64,000 bases of DNA. It comes from Chthonobacter rhizosphaerae (lineage in GTDB: Bacteria; Pseudomonadota; Alphaproteobacteria; Rhizobiales; Pleomorphomonadaceae). The notes beneath the pieces were generated by a model. That model was not told the DNA's origin and made no database searches. It was given only the letters and a program-made list of their open reading frames with translations. This document shows, piece by piece, positions 27,371 through 36,143 of this stretch (position 1 is its first letter; each line of letters starts with the position of its first letter). Both the position numbers and the translations under genes were made by a program. Location: assembly GCF_013839525.1 (NCBI RefSeq), contig NZ_JACDIS010000008.1, positions 1-64,000 on the forward strand, given 5' to 3'.

Positions 27371-27400
27371 GGGCGGCGCTTGCGGGCGCCGCCCTTTTTT
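27371..27400 (+). terminator. Rho-independent terminator after the FadL-type gene
   Basis: GGGCGGCGC / GCGCCGCCC stem with TTGCGG loop, followed by six T residues. Confidence 0.93.
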
Positions 27401-27605
27401 CATCCGCGCACCAGAAGTGCGGCGACTGTCCCACCCGCCGGCCTCAACTCAGGGAGGTTTGCAGAGGCAAGTAACGTTGCAAGTCTACGTCTTCTTCCGA
27501 CGATGAAGTGGCAATAACTACTCTGACAATTGTGGCGCCGGGAGGGTGTGAAGACAATAAGGATGTGGTCTGTTGCATTTGCAGCTGGCGTTTGTGCCAC
27601 GATGG

Positions 27606-27633
27606 ACGGGCGGCGCCGAGGGGCGCCGCCCGT
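27606..27633. terminator. Perfect 12-bp hairpin between convergent genes
   Basis: ACGGGCGGCGCC-GAGG-GGCGCCGCCCGT lies 16 bp beyond the stop of the molybdenum hydroxylase gene. Its core resembles the preceding terminator. T-runs are weak on both sides. The stretch between the two hairpins (about 200 bp) is less GC-rich and I see no gene in it. Confidence 0.6.
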
Positions 27634-27648
27634 TTGATCTTTGCCGCC

Positions 27649-29949
27649 TCAGCCCTGGATCGCCGCCCAGAGGCGGGCCGGGGTGGCGGGCATGTCCATG
27701 TGACGGATGCCCTTGCCGAAGTCGAGGGCGTCGACCACCGCGTTCATGACCGCGGGGGTCGCCCCGATGGTGCCGGCTTCGCCCGCGCCCTTGATGCCGA
27801 GCACGTTCGTGGTGGACGGCACGTTGCGGGTCTCGAAGTGGAAGCCCGGCACGTCGTCCGCGCGCGGCATGGTGTAGTCCAGGAAGGACGCGGTCAGAAG
27901 CTGGCCGGTCTCGTCGTAGACCGTGTGCTCGTGCAGCGCCTGGCCGATCGACTGGACCACGCCGCCGTGCACCTGGCCGGCGAGAAGCATCGGGTTCACC
28001 GTGACGCCGAAGTCGTCCACGATGGTGTAGCGCAGGATGGCGACCACGCCGGTGTCCGGATCGAGCTCCACCTCGCAGATGTGGGTGCCGTTCGGATAAG
28101 TGCACTCGTCCTGGACGAAGTTGCCGTGGGCCTTGAGCTTGTCCGGATCGGGCGCGGACGCGGCCACGTCGGCGAGGGTCAGGGTCTTGTCCGTGCCGAC
28201 CACGCGCACGTGGCCGTCGATCAGCTCCAGGTCCGCCGGCGAGGCTTCCAGTCGGTCGGCGGCGAGCTCCTTGATCTGCTCGGCGAGCGCCTTGGAGGCG
28301 ATGTCCACCGACGCCGCTCCGAGCGGGATCGACCGCGACCCGCCGGTGCCGCCGCCGCGTGCCACCCGGTCCGTATCGCCTTGTACCGTCTCGATCTTCT
28401 CAAGGTCGAGGCCGAGAGCGGCGGCGATGATCTGGCCGTAGGCGGTGGCGTGCCCCTGGCCGTTCGTCTGCGTGCCGATGAAGAGCGTCGCCGTGCCGTC
28501 CTTGTTCAGCACCACGTTCGCCTCCTCCGAGCCCGGAAAGGCGCAGGCCTCGATATAGGTGGCGATGCCGAGGCCGCGCCACTTGCCCTCGGCCTTCGCG
28601 GCGGCCTGCCGGGCCGGAAAACCGTCCGCGTCGGCCACCGCCAGGGCGCGGGTCAGGTGGCCGTCGAACTCGCCGGTGTCGTAGAGGCGGCCGGTCGGCG
28701 TGCGGTAGGGCATCTGGGCCGGCGTGATGAAGTTGCGCCGGCGGATCTCCACCGGGCCGAGGCCGGTCTCGCGGCCGGCGAGGTCCATCAGCCGCTCCAG
28801 CAGGTAGGCGGCCTCGGGTCGGCCCGCGCCGCGGTAGGCGTCGGTCGGGGTCGTGTGGGTGTAGACGCCCTTCACGGAGGCATGGAACGCCGGCACGTGG
28901 TAGACGCCCGTCGACATGGTGGCGCCCACCCACGGGATGAACGGGCCATACTGGTGCAGGTAGGCGCCCATGGCGGCGACGAGGTCCACCGAGAGCGCCA
29001 GGATGCGGCCGTCCCCGTCGAGGGCGAGGCGACCGGTCACCACGTTGTCGCGGCCGTGGGCGTCGATCTGGAAGTGTTCCGTGCGGTCGGACACCCACCG
29101 CACCGGGCGGCCCAAGTCCTTGGCGGCCTTCATGATCAGCGGATACTCGCCGTACACGAACGCCTTGGTGCCGAAGCCGCCGCCGACGTCGGGGGTGACC
29201 ACGCGGATGCGGTCGCGATCGACGCCGAGGATGTCGCGGGCGAGCACGTCCCGCACGCCGTGGCCGCCCTGGGTGCCGGTGGTGAGCGTCCAGCGGCCGG
29301 TGCCGGCGTCGTACTCGGCGACGGCGGCGCGGGGCTCCATGTAGTTGCAGACGATCCGGTTGTTGACGAGCGTCAGTTCCACCACCCGGGCGGCGGAGGC
29401 GACGGCGGCGTCGGCGGCGGTCTTCTCGCCGAAGCCGTATTCGAAGGCGAGATTGCTGCCGTGCTCGGGCCAGACGAGGGGGGCGTCCGGGTCGAGCGCG
29501 CGGCCGGTGTCCACCACCACATCGGTGGGCGTGTAGTCGACCTGGATGCGTTCGGAGGCCTCGCGGGCCGCCGCCGCCGTGTCGGCGAACACGACGGCGA
29601 TCGCCTCGCCCACGTGGCGGACGACGTCCTTGGCGAGCACCGGATGGGGCGGAATCCAGAAATCGGACCCGTCCGCCTGTTTCGGCCGGGCCTTGGTCGG
29701 CATCAGGCCGATGTCGGCGATGTCGTCGATCGTCCAGACCGCCCGGACGCCCGGCGCGGCGCGGGCCTCGTCGAGCCCGGAGAGCGCAAAACCGGCGTGG
29801 GCCATGGCCGACCGGAGCACCACCATGTGGAGCGCGCCGGGCGGCAGGAAGTCGGCGGTGTAGTGGCCCTTGCCGGTGATCAGGGCGGCGTCCTCGCGGC
29901 GGCGCACGGGAGCGCCGATCCCGAATTTGCGATTCGTGATCTCGTTCAT
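27649..29949 (-). CDS. Xanthine dehydrogenase family molybdopterin-binding subunit (CoxL form II-like)
   Basis: The 766-residue large subunit of a molybdenum hydroxylase binds the Mo-cytosine-dinucleotide cofactor and the substrate. It begins with GIGAPVRRREDAALITGKGHY, the CO-dehydrogenase-like start. The active-site loop reads AYRGAGRPEAAYL, the form II signature rather than the AYRCSFR of true CO dehydrogenase. The catalytic Glu is in GIKGAGEAGTIG. VDDFGVTVNPMLLAGQVHGG is the last cofactor loop. GGAAGG precedes the start. The medium (FAD) and small (2Fe-2S) subunits are not adjacent, which is unusual; it may pair with subunits encoded elsewhere. Substrate unknown. Confidence 0.93.
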   Translation of the reverse strand: MNEITNRKFGIGAPVRRREDAALITGKGHYTADFLPPGALHMVVLRSAMAHAGFALSGLDEARAAPGVRAVWTIDDIADIGLMPTKARPKQADGSDFWIPPHPVLAKDVVRHVGEAIAVVFADTAAAAREASERIQVDYTPTDVVVDTGRALDPDAPLVWPEHGSNLAFEYGFGEKTAADAAVASAARVVELTLVNNRIVCNYMEPRAAVAEYDAGTGRWTLTTGTQGGHGVRDVLARDILGVDRDRIRVVTPDVGGGFGTKAFVYGEYPLIMKAAKDLGRPVRWVSDRTEHFQIDAHGRDNVVTGRLALDGDGRILALSVDLVAAMGAYLHQYGPFIPWVGATMSTGVYHVPAFHASVKGVYTHTTPTDAYRGAGRPEAAYLLERLMDLAGRETGLGPVEIRRRNFITPAQMPYRTPTGRLYDTGEFDGHLTRALAVADADGFPARQAAAKAEGKWRGLGIATYIEACAFPGSEEANVVLNKDGTATLFIGTQTNGQGHATAYGQIIAAALGLDLEKIETVQGDTDRVARGGGTGGSRSIPLGAASVDIASKALAEQIKELAADRLEASPADLELIDGHVRVVGTDKTLTLADVAASAPDPDKLKAHGNFVQDECTYPNGTHICEVELDPDTGVVAILRYTIVDDFGVTVNPMLLAGQVHGGVVQSIGQALHEHTVYDETGQLLTASFLDYTMPRADDVPGFHFETRNVPSTTNVLGIKGAGEAGTIGATPAVMNAVVDALDFGKGIRHMDMPATPARLWAAIQG

Positions 29950-30109
29950 GTCTGGACCTTCCAGGAGAGGACGACGGAGAGTTGGCCTGACTATAGCGTC
30001 GGCGACGCAATAGACCAGGGGCGACGAGCCGAAGCGCGCCAGGTGCGGAACCGGAGCATGGCGGGCGGGATGTCCCCGACCGCCGCCGTCCCCGGCCTTC
30101 GAGTCGGGT

Positions 30110-31132
30110 TCAGATGTGCGGCGGCGAGTTCGCCGTGACGCGACCGACGTCCTTCCAGATGAAGGAGCGGGCGGTGAAATCCTTGTAGGCGAGGAAGAGG
30201 TCCACCTGCCGCCGGTTGATGCCCGGCAGGGACGTGACGCCCGGTCCGGCCCAGGGCGAGAACGGGTTCTGGCGGAGGTGGGCGTGAAGCTCCATCCGCA
30301 GGGTCGGCTTGCCGCTCGGGGTGCGGGCGTGGAAGCCGAAGGTGTCGGCGACCACGAGGGTGTTCGCCTTGACGGTCACCTTCCTCGGCTCCGGGAGTCC
30401 CATCTCGGCGAGTTCGTGCGGGCGGACCCGGAAGGAGCCGTGCGCGTGGTGAAGGCGCGGGTCGTCGCGGGCGGTGAGGCTGGTGCGGTGCTCCCACGCC
30501 AGCCGTTCCGGCGTCAGGCGGTGGGATCCGGGCACGTACATGAACGGGCCGTCGTCCTCGCCCACGTCCTGGAGGAAGAGCCAGAGCTTCGCGGTCGGGT
30601 GGAAGGTGTCGGCGTGGACGTCCGTCTGCGGGTCCGGCGTCTCCCGGTCCGGCTCGGCGATCACCGTCTGGATGAACCAGGCCGGAAAGCCGCCGGTGGA
30701 GGCCGCGTACTGGATCAGCCCGCGAATCCGGCGGTCGTCGATCACGCGCTCGGCCGCCGGCAGGTCGCGGAGCACGGACGGGCCGACCGGCGTCATCCGG
30801 GTGACGGTCTGGCCCTGGCGCATCTCGCGGGCGGGGAGGGGACGCGTGCGGAGGGTTTCGACCAGTTGGTCGAAGTCCGCCTCAGGCAGGACGTTCTCCA
30901 GGATCACGAAGCCGTCGCGGTCGAACGCGGCGCGGTGGTCCGGGTCCACCCGCTGGGCGAGAATTGCCCGCCGGCGCTCCGCCGCCCGCCAGGCGAGGCT
31001 GATCCGGGTGCGGTGGAGACCACGCTCGTTGAGCTTCGGGTCTCCGAGCAGCGGATTCTTCAGGAAGGACTTCGTCCCCCCGACGAGGCCCGCGGCCCAG
31101 ATCGGCGTCTTCAGCCAGTCGAGCGAAATCAT
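30110..31132 (-). CDS. PhyH-like Fe(II)/2-oxoglutarate dioxygenase
   Basis: A 340-residue protein resembles phytanoyl-CoA dioxygenases. FDRDGFVILENVLPEADFDQL is the typical start of the fold. The likely iron ligands are His and Asp of TDVHADTFHP and the distal His of FGFHARTPSG; GPFMYVPGSHRLTPERLAWE is the conserved block between them. The N-terminal 70 residues are an extra helical part. The substrate is unknown. The start at 31132 (MISLDWLKTP) has AAGGAA 9 bases upstream; the longer 22-codon extension has no ribosome-binding site. It is on the same strand as, and 160 bp before, the molybdenum hydroxylase gene. Confidence 0.82.
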   Translation of the reverse strand: MISLDWLKTPIWAAGLVGGTKSFLKNPLLGDPKLNERGLHRTRISLAWRAAERRRAILAQRVDPDHRAAFDRDGFVILENVLPEADFDQLVETLRTRPLPAREMRQGQTVTRMTPVGPSVLRDLPAAERVIDDRRIRGLIQYAASTGGFPAWFIQTVIAEPDRETPDPQTDVHADTFHPTAKLWLFLQDVGEDDGPFMYVPGSHRLTPERLAWEHRTSLTARDDPRLHHAHGSFRVRPHELAEMGLPEPRKVTVKANTLVVADTFGFHARTPSGKPTLRMELHAHLRQNPFSPWAGPGVTSLPGINRRQVDLFLAYKDFTARSFIWKDVGRVTANSPPHI

Positions 31133-31522
31133 GCGCCCGTTTCCTTGCGTGAGCCACAACCCCAACCGTGCAGAAGGAATACCGGCGGAATCGAACACGC
31201 GTCAATCAGCATACATATGCCGTACGGACGTCCGGCCCCACGCGGTCCGGCATTTCCTGCGCCCGTTCGCGGACGGTGCTCCGATGTCTCGGGATAGCGA
31301 CAGAGATGATCCGCACAGGAGACTTCACGCTGTCCGATAGCTGGTCCGGCGCAGATATCGACGGGGTCTTCGCGGCGGACCGATGCCGCGCTCTCGTCGC
31401 CAGCCCGAGCGCGTCCGCGACCCGATTGCATGGTTCATGTGTTCCGGGTCGTGTCCTCACATAATCCTGCAACATTTAAAATCTGACAGTAGTGCCAGAT
31501 CACATTTGCTGGATTCTTAGAG
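31133..31522. other. 390-bp intergenic region, AT-rich at its right end
   Basis: No convincing gene. From about 31450 the GC content drops (for example ACATTTAAAATCTGACAG), consistent with a promoter for the DUF1194 gene. Nothing else recognised. Confidence 0.5.
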
Positions 31523-32317
31523 ATGTTCGTCCGTGACCGTATTGACGTGAACCGTTTATTTCAGGGCTTCGGCCGGCTGGGCAGGTTAGGCCTTCTTGTT
31601 GGCGGCGTCGTCGCGGCGTCGGCGTCGTTCCACGCTTCTCGCGCCGCCGACTTGGATTGCGTGACGACCGGATTGGTATTCGCCATCGACGCGTCGGGCA
31701 GTATCGACGACCGAGACTACTTTCTTCAAACGCGTGGCATCGCGTCCGCTCTCCGCGATCCGGAGGTCATGGCCGCCATCGAGGCGTCCGGCGGTCTGGC
31801 GGCCGCCGTCGTGGTCTGGTCGGATGACGCCTTCGAGTCACGGACGCTTCCCTGGCGTCTCGTGAGGCGACCGGCCGACGCCGATGCGCTTGCGACCGCG
31901 ATCACGTCCCTGCCGCGTTACGGCACAGGAAGCACCGACCTCGGCGGGGGACTCTGGACCGCTCTCGACCTCTTCCTCGACCCGCGCCTCTGTATAAGGC
32001 GAAAGGTCGTCGATGTGTCCGGTGATGGTCGCGAAACCATCGAACCGAAAAGACGGAAGAGCGTCTCGCTGGCGGCGGCGCGCGCACGGGCGGAACAAAC
32101 GGGCGTCACCGTCAACGGTCTCTGCGTGAGCGGCGAGGAAGCGGGCCTGGAGGCGTTCTATCAGGCAAAGGTCGCGTCCGGTGCGGGCTCCTTCGTCATC
32201 TGCACCCCGACCTTCGACGGGTTTGGCGAAGCCATGCGTAGAAAGCTCCTGCGGGAAATCGGCGCGCCCGAGCTTTCCCTGCTGCAGGCACCCGTCGCCA
32301 TGACGGTCGCTCCATGA
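31523..32317 (+). CDS. DUF1194 / von Willebrand A-like exported protein
   Basis: A 264-residue protein has an N-terminal export signal (LGLLVGGVVAASASFHASRA, long n-region of about 20 residues) and a vWA-like domain. The MIDAS DxSxS is present in VFAIDASGSIDD, followed by AVVVWSDDAF, RYGTGSTDLGGGL (MIDAS Thr region) and KVVDVSGDGRET. This is the DUF1194 family, common in Hyphomicrobiales and Rhodobacterales; its role is not established. Codon use and GC are lower than in most neighbours. The gene converges on the winged-helix regulator. Confidence 0.87.
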   Translation: MFVRDRIDVNRLFQGFGRLGRLGLLVGGVVAASASFHASRAADLDCVTTGLVFAIDASGSIDDRDYFLQTRGIASALRDPEVMAAIEASGGLAAAVVVWSDDAFESRTLPWRLVRRPADADALATAITSLPRYGTGSTDLGGGLWTALDLFLDPRLCIRRKVVDVSGDGRETIEPKRRKSVSLAAARARAEQTGVTVNGLCVSGEEAGLEAFYQAKVASGAGSFVICTPTFDGFGEAMRRKLLREIGAPELSLLQAPVAMTVAP

Positions 32318-32369
32318 TCCAACGGGCGCGATGAACGCAAAGAGGCGCCGCGCCCGCCGAGGGCAAAAT

Positions 32370-34004
32370 TCACATGGATGACGCGGTCGCCCGGCCGAGG
32401 ACGGCCGGAATGGCGGCCGCCACCTCGGGCGGGACGACGCCGTCCCCGAACCGACGTCGTAGATGGCCCGCCAACCCGACGATGACGTTTTCACGCGCGG
32501 TCGGATCAACATAGTTCCGAGCGCAGATGTAGTAGCTCCAGAGCAGGAGCGACCGGGCATACTTCGCGGAAACGACCCTGAGATGGATCCTGACCGGGAG
32601 AGACGGGTCCGTTTCGCCGGGTGTCGCATAGACGAGGCGATACGGCCCTTTGCTGATCGGAGAGCGGGTCAGCACCACAAGCTCCCGGTCCTTGCCGGCG
32701 AAGTCTCCCGAGGCGAGCAGGTTCTGGCAGATGAAGGAAACGATGTACCGTTCCATGACCGTTCCCGGCTTGCACATGCCGCGAGCCTGCCGGAGGAGGG
32801 CGAGCCCGCTGTCGAAGTCGCCGGTGAAGCATCGCAGCGGGCCGAGAGTGGAGAGCGCGTGCCCGACCATCGTCGTCCGTCGAAAGGCGTCCTCCGCAAT
32901 GTCGAGCGCCATGGGCCGGTAGACCGGCCCGAGGAAGAAAAGCAAGTTTGCAGCCGACAGGGCGTGCTGCGGGTCCTTCAACAACTCCGGCAGGGACCCG
33001 AGCAGGAGATCCCGCATCTCGGCCTCGTCATGCTGACGAGGATCGTCCTTCGCCAGGAACCGCCATCCATCGATGACGTAGCGCGTGTGGATGGTCACGG
33101 CGAGCAGAAGCTTCGTGACGGCGTCCCCGCTTCCACTGCTGATCTGTTTGCGCAGACGGGTCTCGTTAAGGCGCCACAAGTCGGCCGATGGAAAGGCTTC
33201 GCCCTTCAGTTGGCCGACCTCCTCCGGATGGTCCGATTTCGAGTCACTGATGAACGGGGCCGCGGCTTCCACCAACCGAAGGGCGATCGGCGCGGCCAAA
33301 GGTCCTTCCTGCCCGTCCGCATCGAGCAACGATCGCCAGAGTGCCGTCAGGTGGTCCGAGACGATCGTCTTCGGAGTTGCACGCGCGATGTCCGGATCGC
33401 GCCTGACGCTGAGAACCGGACCACCGGGTCGCCGCAGGACGGAGATGCAATCCAGTCGGTCGCCGTCCGTGACGAAGAGGAGTTCGAGATAGAACCGAGC
33501 AGTGTCACTGGCGGCCTGGGCAGAGGAGGAGAAGGCGGCATCGACGAGGATATCCTGCCCGTCCGCGACTTCGGCCCTGACCGCTTCGGCCAGATTTTCG
33601 GCGAAACACATCGGCCGATGGTCGGCCGGATCACCGTCGCCCATCCGTGTGAACGGGCCGATCACGAGGAAGGCCCCGGTCGCGGCACGCGTGCGAGGGG
33701 CGATCCAAATATAGCCTTCGCCATATCGGGTGGAGATGAAGACCGGCTTGCGGGCCGAGTCGCCAAGCTTCGCCCTCAGGCGCACGATCGTGAAGTCGAT
33801 GTTCCGGTCCGAAGCGGAGGACCCCGGTTCGGTGGTCGCGTCGAGAAGCTGATTGCGCGTGCGCAGAATACCGGGACGGCCGGCGAGATCCGCCAGCAGC
33901 CGACGTTCGGTTCGGGTGAACCGGATCTCCGCTCCGTCCTCCCGGCGTGCCGAACTGAAGTCGGCCGCGAAGATCAAGTCTGCGAAACGGATCGACTCTG
34001 TCAT
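32370..34004 (-). CDS. Winged-helix (OmpR/PhoB-type) regulator with large C-terminal domain
   Basis: A 544-residue protein starts with a winged-helix DNA-binding domain of about 100 residues: FTRTERRLLADLAGRPGIL, then SDRNIDFTIVRLRAKLGD, then the wing STRYGEGYIWI. There is no receiver domain. The remaining 430 residues are helical with no membrane segment; the last part may be TPR-like (DIAEDAFRRTTMVGHALS, SGLALLRQARGMCK), as in HilA/SARP-like regulators. The middle region (VRAEVADGQDILVDAAFS) resembles the adenylate-cyclase-linked relatives of CadC but was not matched. The target is unknown; DUF1194 is the nearest candidate. GC is lower than flanking genes. The start at 34004 is chosen by the domain border. 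Confidence 0.8.
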   Translation of the reverse strand: MTESIRFADLIFAADFSSARREDGAEIRFTRTERRLLADLAGRPGILRTRNQLLDATTEPGSSASDRNIDFTIVRLRAKLGDSARKPVFISTRYGEGYIWIAPRTRAATGAFLVIGPFTRMGDGDPADHRPMCFAENLAEAVRAEVADGQDILVDAAFSSSAQAASDTARFYLELLFVTDGDRLDCISVLRRPGGPVLSVRRDPDIARATPKTIVSDHLTALWRSLLDADGQEGPLAAPIALRLVEAAAPFISDSKSDHPEEVGQLKGEAFPSADLWRLNETRLRKQISSGSGDAVTKLLLAVTIHTRYVIDGWRFLAKDDPRQHDEAEMRDLLLGSLPELLKDPQHALSAANLLFFLGPVYRPMALDIAEDAFRRTTMVGHALSTLGPLRCFTGDFDSGLALLRQARGMCKPGTVMERYIVSFICQNLLASGDFAGKDRELVVLTRSPISKGPYRLVYATPGETDPSLPVRIHLRVVSAKYARSLLLWSYYICARNYVDPTARENVIVGLAGHLRRRFGDGVVPPEVAAAIPAVLGRATASSM

Positions 34005-34220
34005 GGCGCCAAAGCGGAAATGGTGAGCGGAATAGCCCGGGCGACGGAAGCGCCGCGACAAATCTAGAAACAGGGATCAGTCTGACGGGTGAAATCGTAA
34101 AAAACAACGATTCATTGCACAGTCCTGCCTCCCGTCTGTTCGGCGTCTCGTTGGTTCCGTTTGGCGAGCGCCCGGAGGCCGAGGGCGCTGGCGCGTCCCC
34201 GGCACGGCCGACAACCGCTG

Positions 34221-35057
34221 CTATCGCCAAGTCGCGGCGGCGTCCGTGGCGAAGTCGGCGAAGCGGATCGGAGGGCGGCCGAGGAGATCCGCGACGGTGG
34301 TGGTGGTCGCGGCCGTCTGGCCGGCCCGGACCGCGCCGTAGAGCCCGCTGAGGAGTTCGACAAGCGCCTGCGGCGCGCCGGCGAGGGAGGCCCTAAGCGC
34401 CGCGTCGTCCACCGGCACGTAGCGAATGGTCCGGCCGAGCGCGGCCGAGAGCGCCTCGGCGACCTGATGACGGGTCAGGCTTTCCGATCCGGTCAGGCCG
34501 TAGGCCTTGCCGTTGTGCCCCGGCTCGGTGAGCGCCTTGACGACCACGGCGGCGATGTCCCGCGTGTCGATGAAGGCCGACGCGCCGTCCGCGGCAGGCT
34601 CGTAGAAGGCGCCCTCGGTCCGGATCGTCGCCGCGTGGGCGGTGGAGAAGTTCTGGTTGAAGAAGGTCGGCCGGATGTGGGTCCACTCCAGGCCGCTCGC
34701 CTCGATGGCCCGTTCCGCCCGACCATGGGGGCTCTCCGGGGCGAGTTCCGCGCCGAGATAGGAGAGCTTCACGATCCGGCGGACGCCCTTGTCCCTGGCG
34801 AGCGCCAGGAGATCGATCTCGGCGGCCGGCAGCAGCCAGGGCGGGGCGGCGGTGAAGAGGGCGGTGACGCCGTCGAGCGCGGCCGCATGGGCCGGCACGT
34901 CGGCATAGTCGAAGGCGACCACCTCGGCGCCCGGGAAAGCGGCGCGGGCCTTGGCGAGATCGCGGGCGCCGACGCGAACGGCGTGTCCACCGGCGAGGAG
35001 GGCGGCGACGAGGTCGGTGCCGACCTTGCCGTTGGCGTTGGCGACGAAGAGGGTCAT
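34221..35057 (-). CDS. NmrA-like NAD(P)-binding protein
   Basis: A 278-residue atypical short-chain dehydrogenase starts MTLFVANANGKVGTDLVAAL; the nucleotide motif is ANANGKVG rather than the usual GATGxxG, and RVGARDLAKARA would bind the adenosine phosphate. IVKLSYLGAE and TFFNQNF follow. Relatives include quinone oxidoreductase QorB and the regulator NmrA; activity is uncertain. AAGGAG lies upstream of the ATG. It diverges from the LysR gene with 87 bp between, the usual arrangement for a LysR regulator and its target. Confidence 0.88.
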   Translation of the reverse strand: MTLFVANANGKVGTDLVAALLAGGHAVRVGARDLAKARAAFPGAEVVAFDYADVPAHAAALDGVTALFTAAPPWLLPAAEIDLLALARDKGVRRIVKLSYLGAELAPESPHGRAERAIEASGLEWTHIRPTFFNQNFSTAHAATIRTEGAFYEPAADGASAFIDTRDIAAVVVKALTEPGHNGKAYGLTGSESLTRHQVAEALSAALGRTIRYVPVDDAALRASLAGAPQALVELLSGLYGAVRAGQTAATTTTVADLLGRPPIRFADFATDAAATWR

Positions 35058-35144
35058 GTGGGGTCTCCTTGAACGAGGGCAGCGGGTGCCGCCGCTGGAG
35101 AGACCCTAGCCAGACCACGAGTTGAGCGGTACTGAAGAAGCATC

Positions 35145-36074
35145 ATGACTGATTTCAATGATGCTCAACTCCGCCGGCTGGACGGCACGTTGCTCCTCGT
35201 GTTCGCCGAGGCGATGCGGACGCGCAAACTCACCAGGGTGGCGGACCGGCTGGCTCTGACCCCCTCTGCGGTCAGCCATGCGGTCGGCCGGTTGCGGGAC
35301 ATCTTCGAGGACCCGCTCTTCATCCGGCGGGCCGACGGCATCGAGCCGACCGAGCGTGCGCTCGCGCTCTTGAAGCCGGTCTCGGCGGCGCTCGACGGGA
35401 TGCGGGGCGCGTTCGCGGTGGGCGAGACGTTCGATCCGGCGCGGATCGTGCGGACGTTCCGGGTCGCGGCGCTCGACTACGCCTTCTCGGTGGTGGGCGG
35501 GGCGGTCGCCGCCAGGGTGCTGAGCCCGGCGCCGGGCGTGCGCCTCGCCCTCGTCGCCGCCGGCCGGCGGGACGCCATGGACAAACTGGCGGCCCGCGAG
35601 ATCGATTGCGCGATCGGGGTGTTCGACCCGCAGGCCGGCGAGACCGAGACGCGGCGGATCCTGCGGGAAAGCTTCGTCACCATCAGCCGCGCCGGGCATC
35701 CGCGGCTCCGGGCCGGGCTCGACCTCGACAGCTTCACGACGCTCGACCACGTGATCGTGTCCGGCAGCGGCGATTTCCACGGGGCCGTGGACGACGCCCT
35801 CGCGGCCGTGGGCCGCACGCGGCGAGTGGTGCTCGCCATCCCGCAGTTCTTCGGGGCCTTCGCCACCGTGGCGTCCACCGACCTGATCGCGTCCGTGCCG
35901 CGCCAGTTGGCGGAGACTCACGCCGGACGCTTCGGGCTCGACGTGCACGAGACGCCGGTACCGGTGGCCGGGTTCGACATCGTGGTGCTGTCGGCGGTGC
36001 GGACGGTGCCGGACCGAGGGCTCGACTGGCTGCTCGACCAGCTGGTGTCGATCGGCGACGGCGAGCGGGCCTGA
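35145..36074 (+). CDS. LysR-family transcriptional regulator
   Basis: A 309-residue protein has the LysR helix-turn-helix at residues 17-70 (LLLVFAEAMRTRKLTRVADRL, LTPSAVSHAVGRLRDIFEDPLF), followed by a type 2 periplasmic-binding effector domain. Its sequence is of the NodD/SyrM-like group (HAVGRLRDIFEDPLFIRR). It likely controls the divergent NmrA-like gene and itself. Inducer unknown. The gene ends 69 bp before the convergent edd stop. Confidence 0.93.
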   Translation: MTDFNDAQLRRLDGTLLLVFAEAMRTRKLTRVADRLALTPSAVSHAVGRLRDIFEDPLFIRRADGIEPTERALALLKPVSAALDGMRGAFAVGETFDPARIVRTFRVAALDYAFSVVGGAVAARVLSPAPGVRLALVAAGRRDAMDKLAAREIDCAIGVFDPQAGETETRRILRESFVTISRAGHPRLRAGLDLDSFTTLDHVIVSGSGDFHGAVDDALAAVGRTRRVVLAIPQFFGAFATVASTDLIASVPRQLAETHAGRFGLDVHETPVPVAGFDIVVLSAVRTVPDRGLDWLLDQLVSIGDGERA

Positions 36075-36143
36075 GGCGGGGCGCGCCATGACGGCGCGCC
36101 CTCACACAGCGGACTTGAGGCGGCGGATCGGGGAGGGGGCCAC

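Noticed and set aside
27508-30138. 876-codon plus-strand frame opposite the molybdenum hydroxylase gene
   Set aside because: Shadow frame; the minus strand encodes all cofactor motifs of the hydroxylase.
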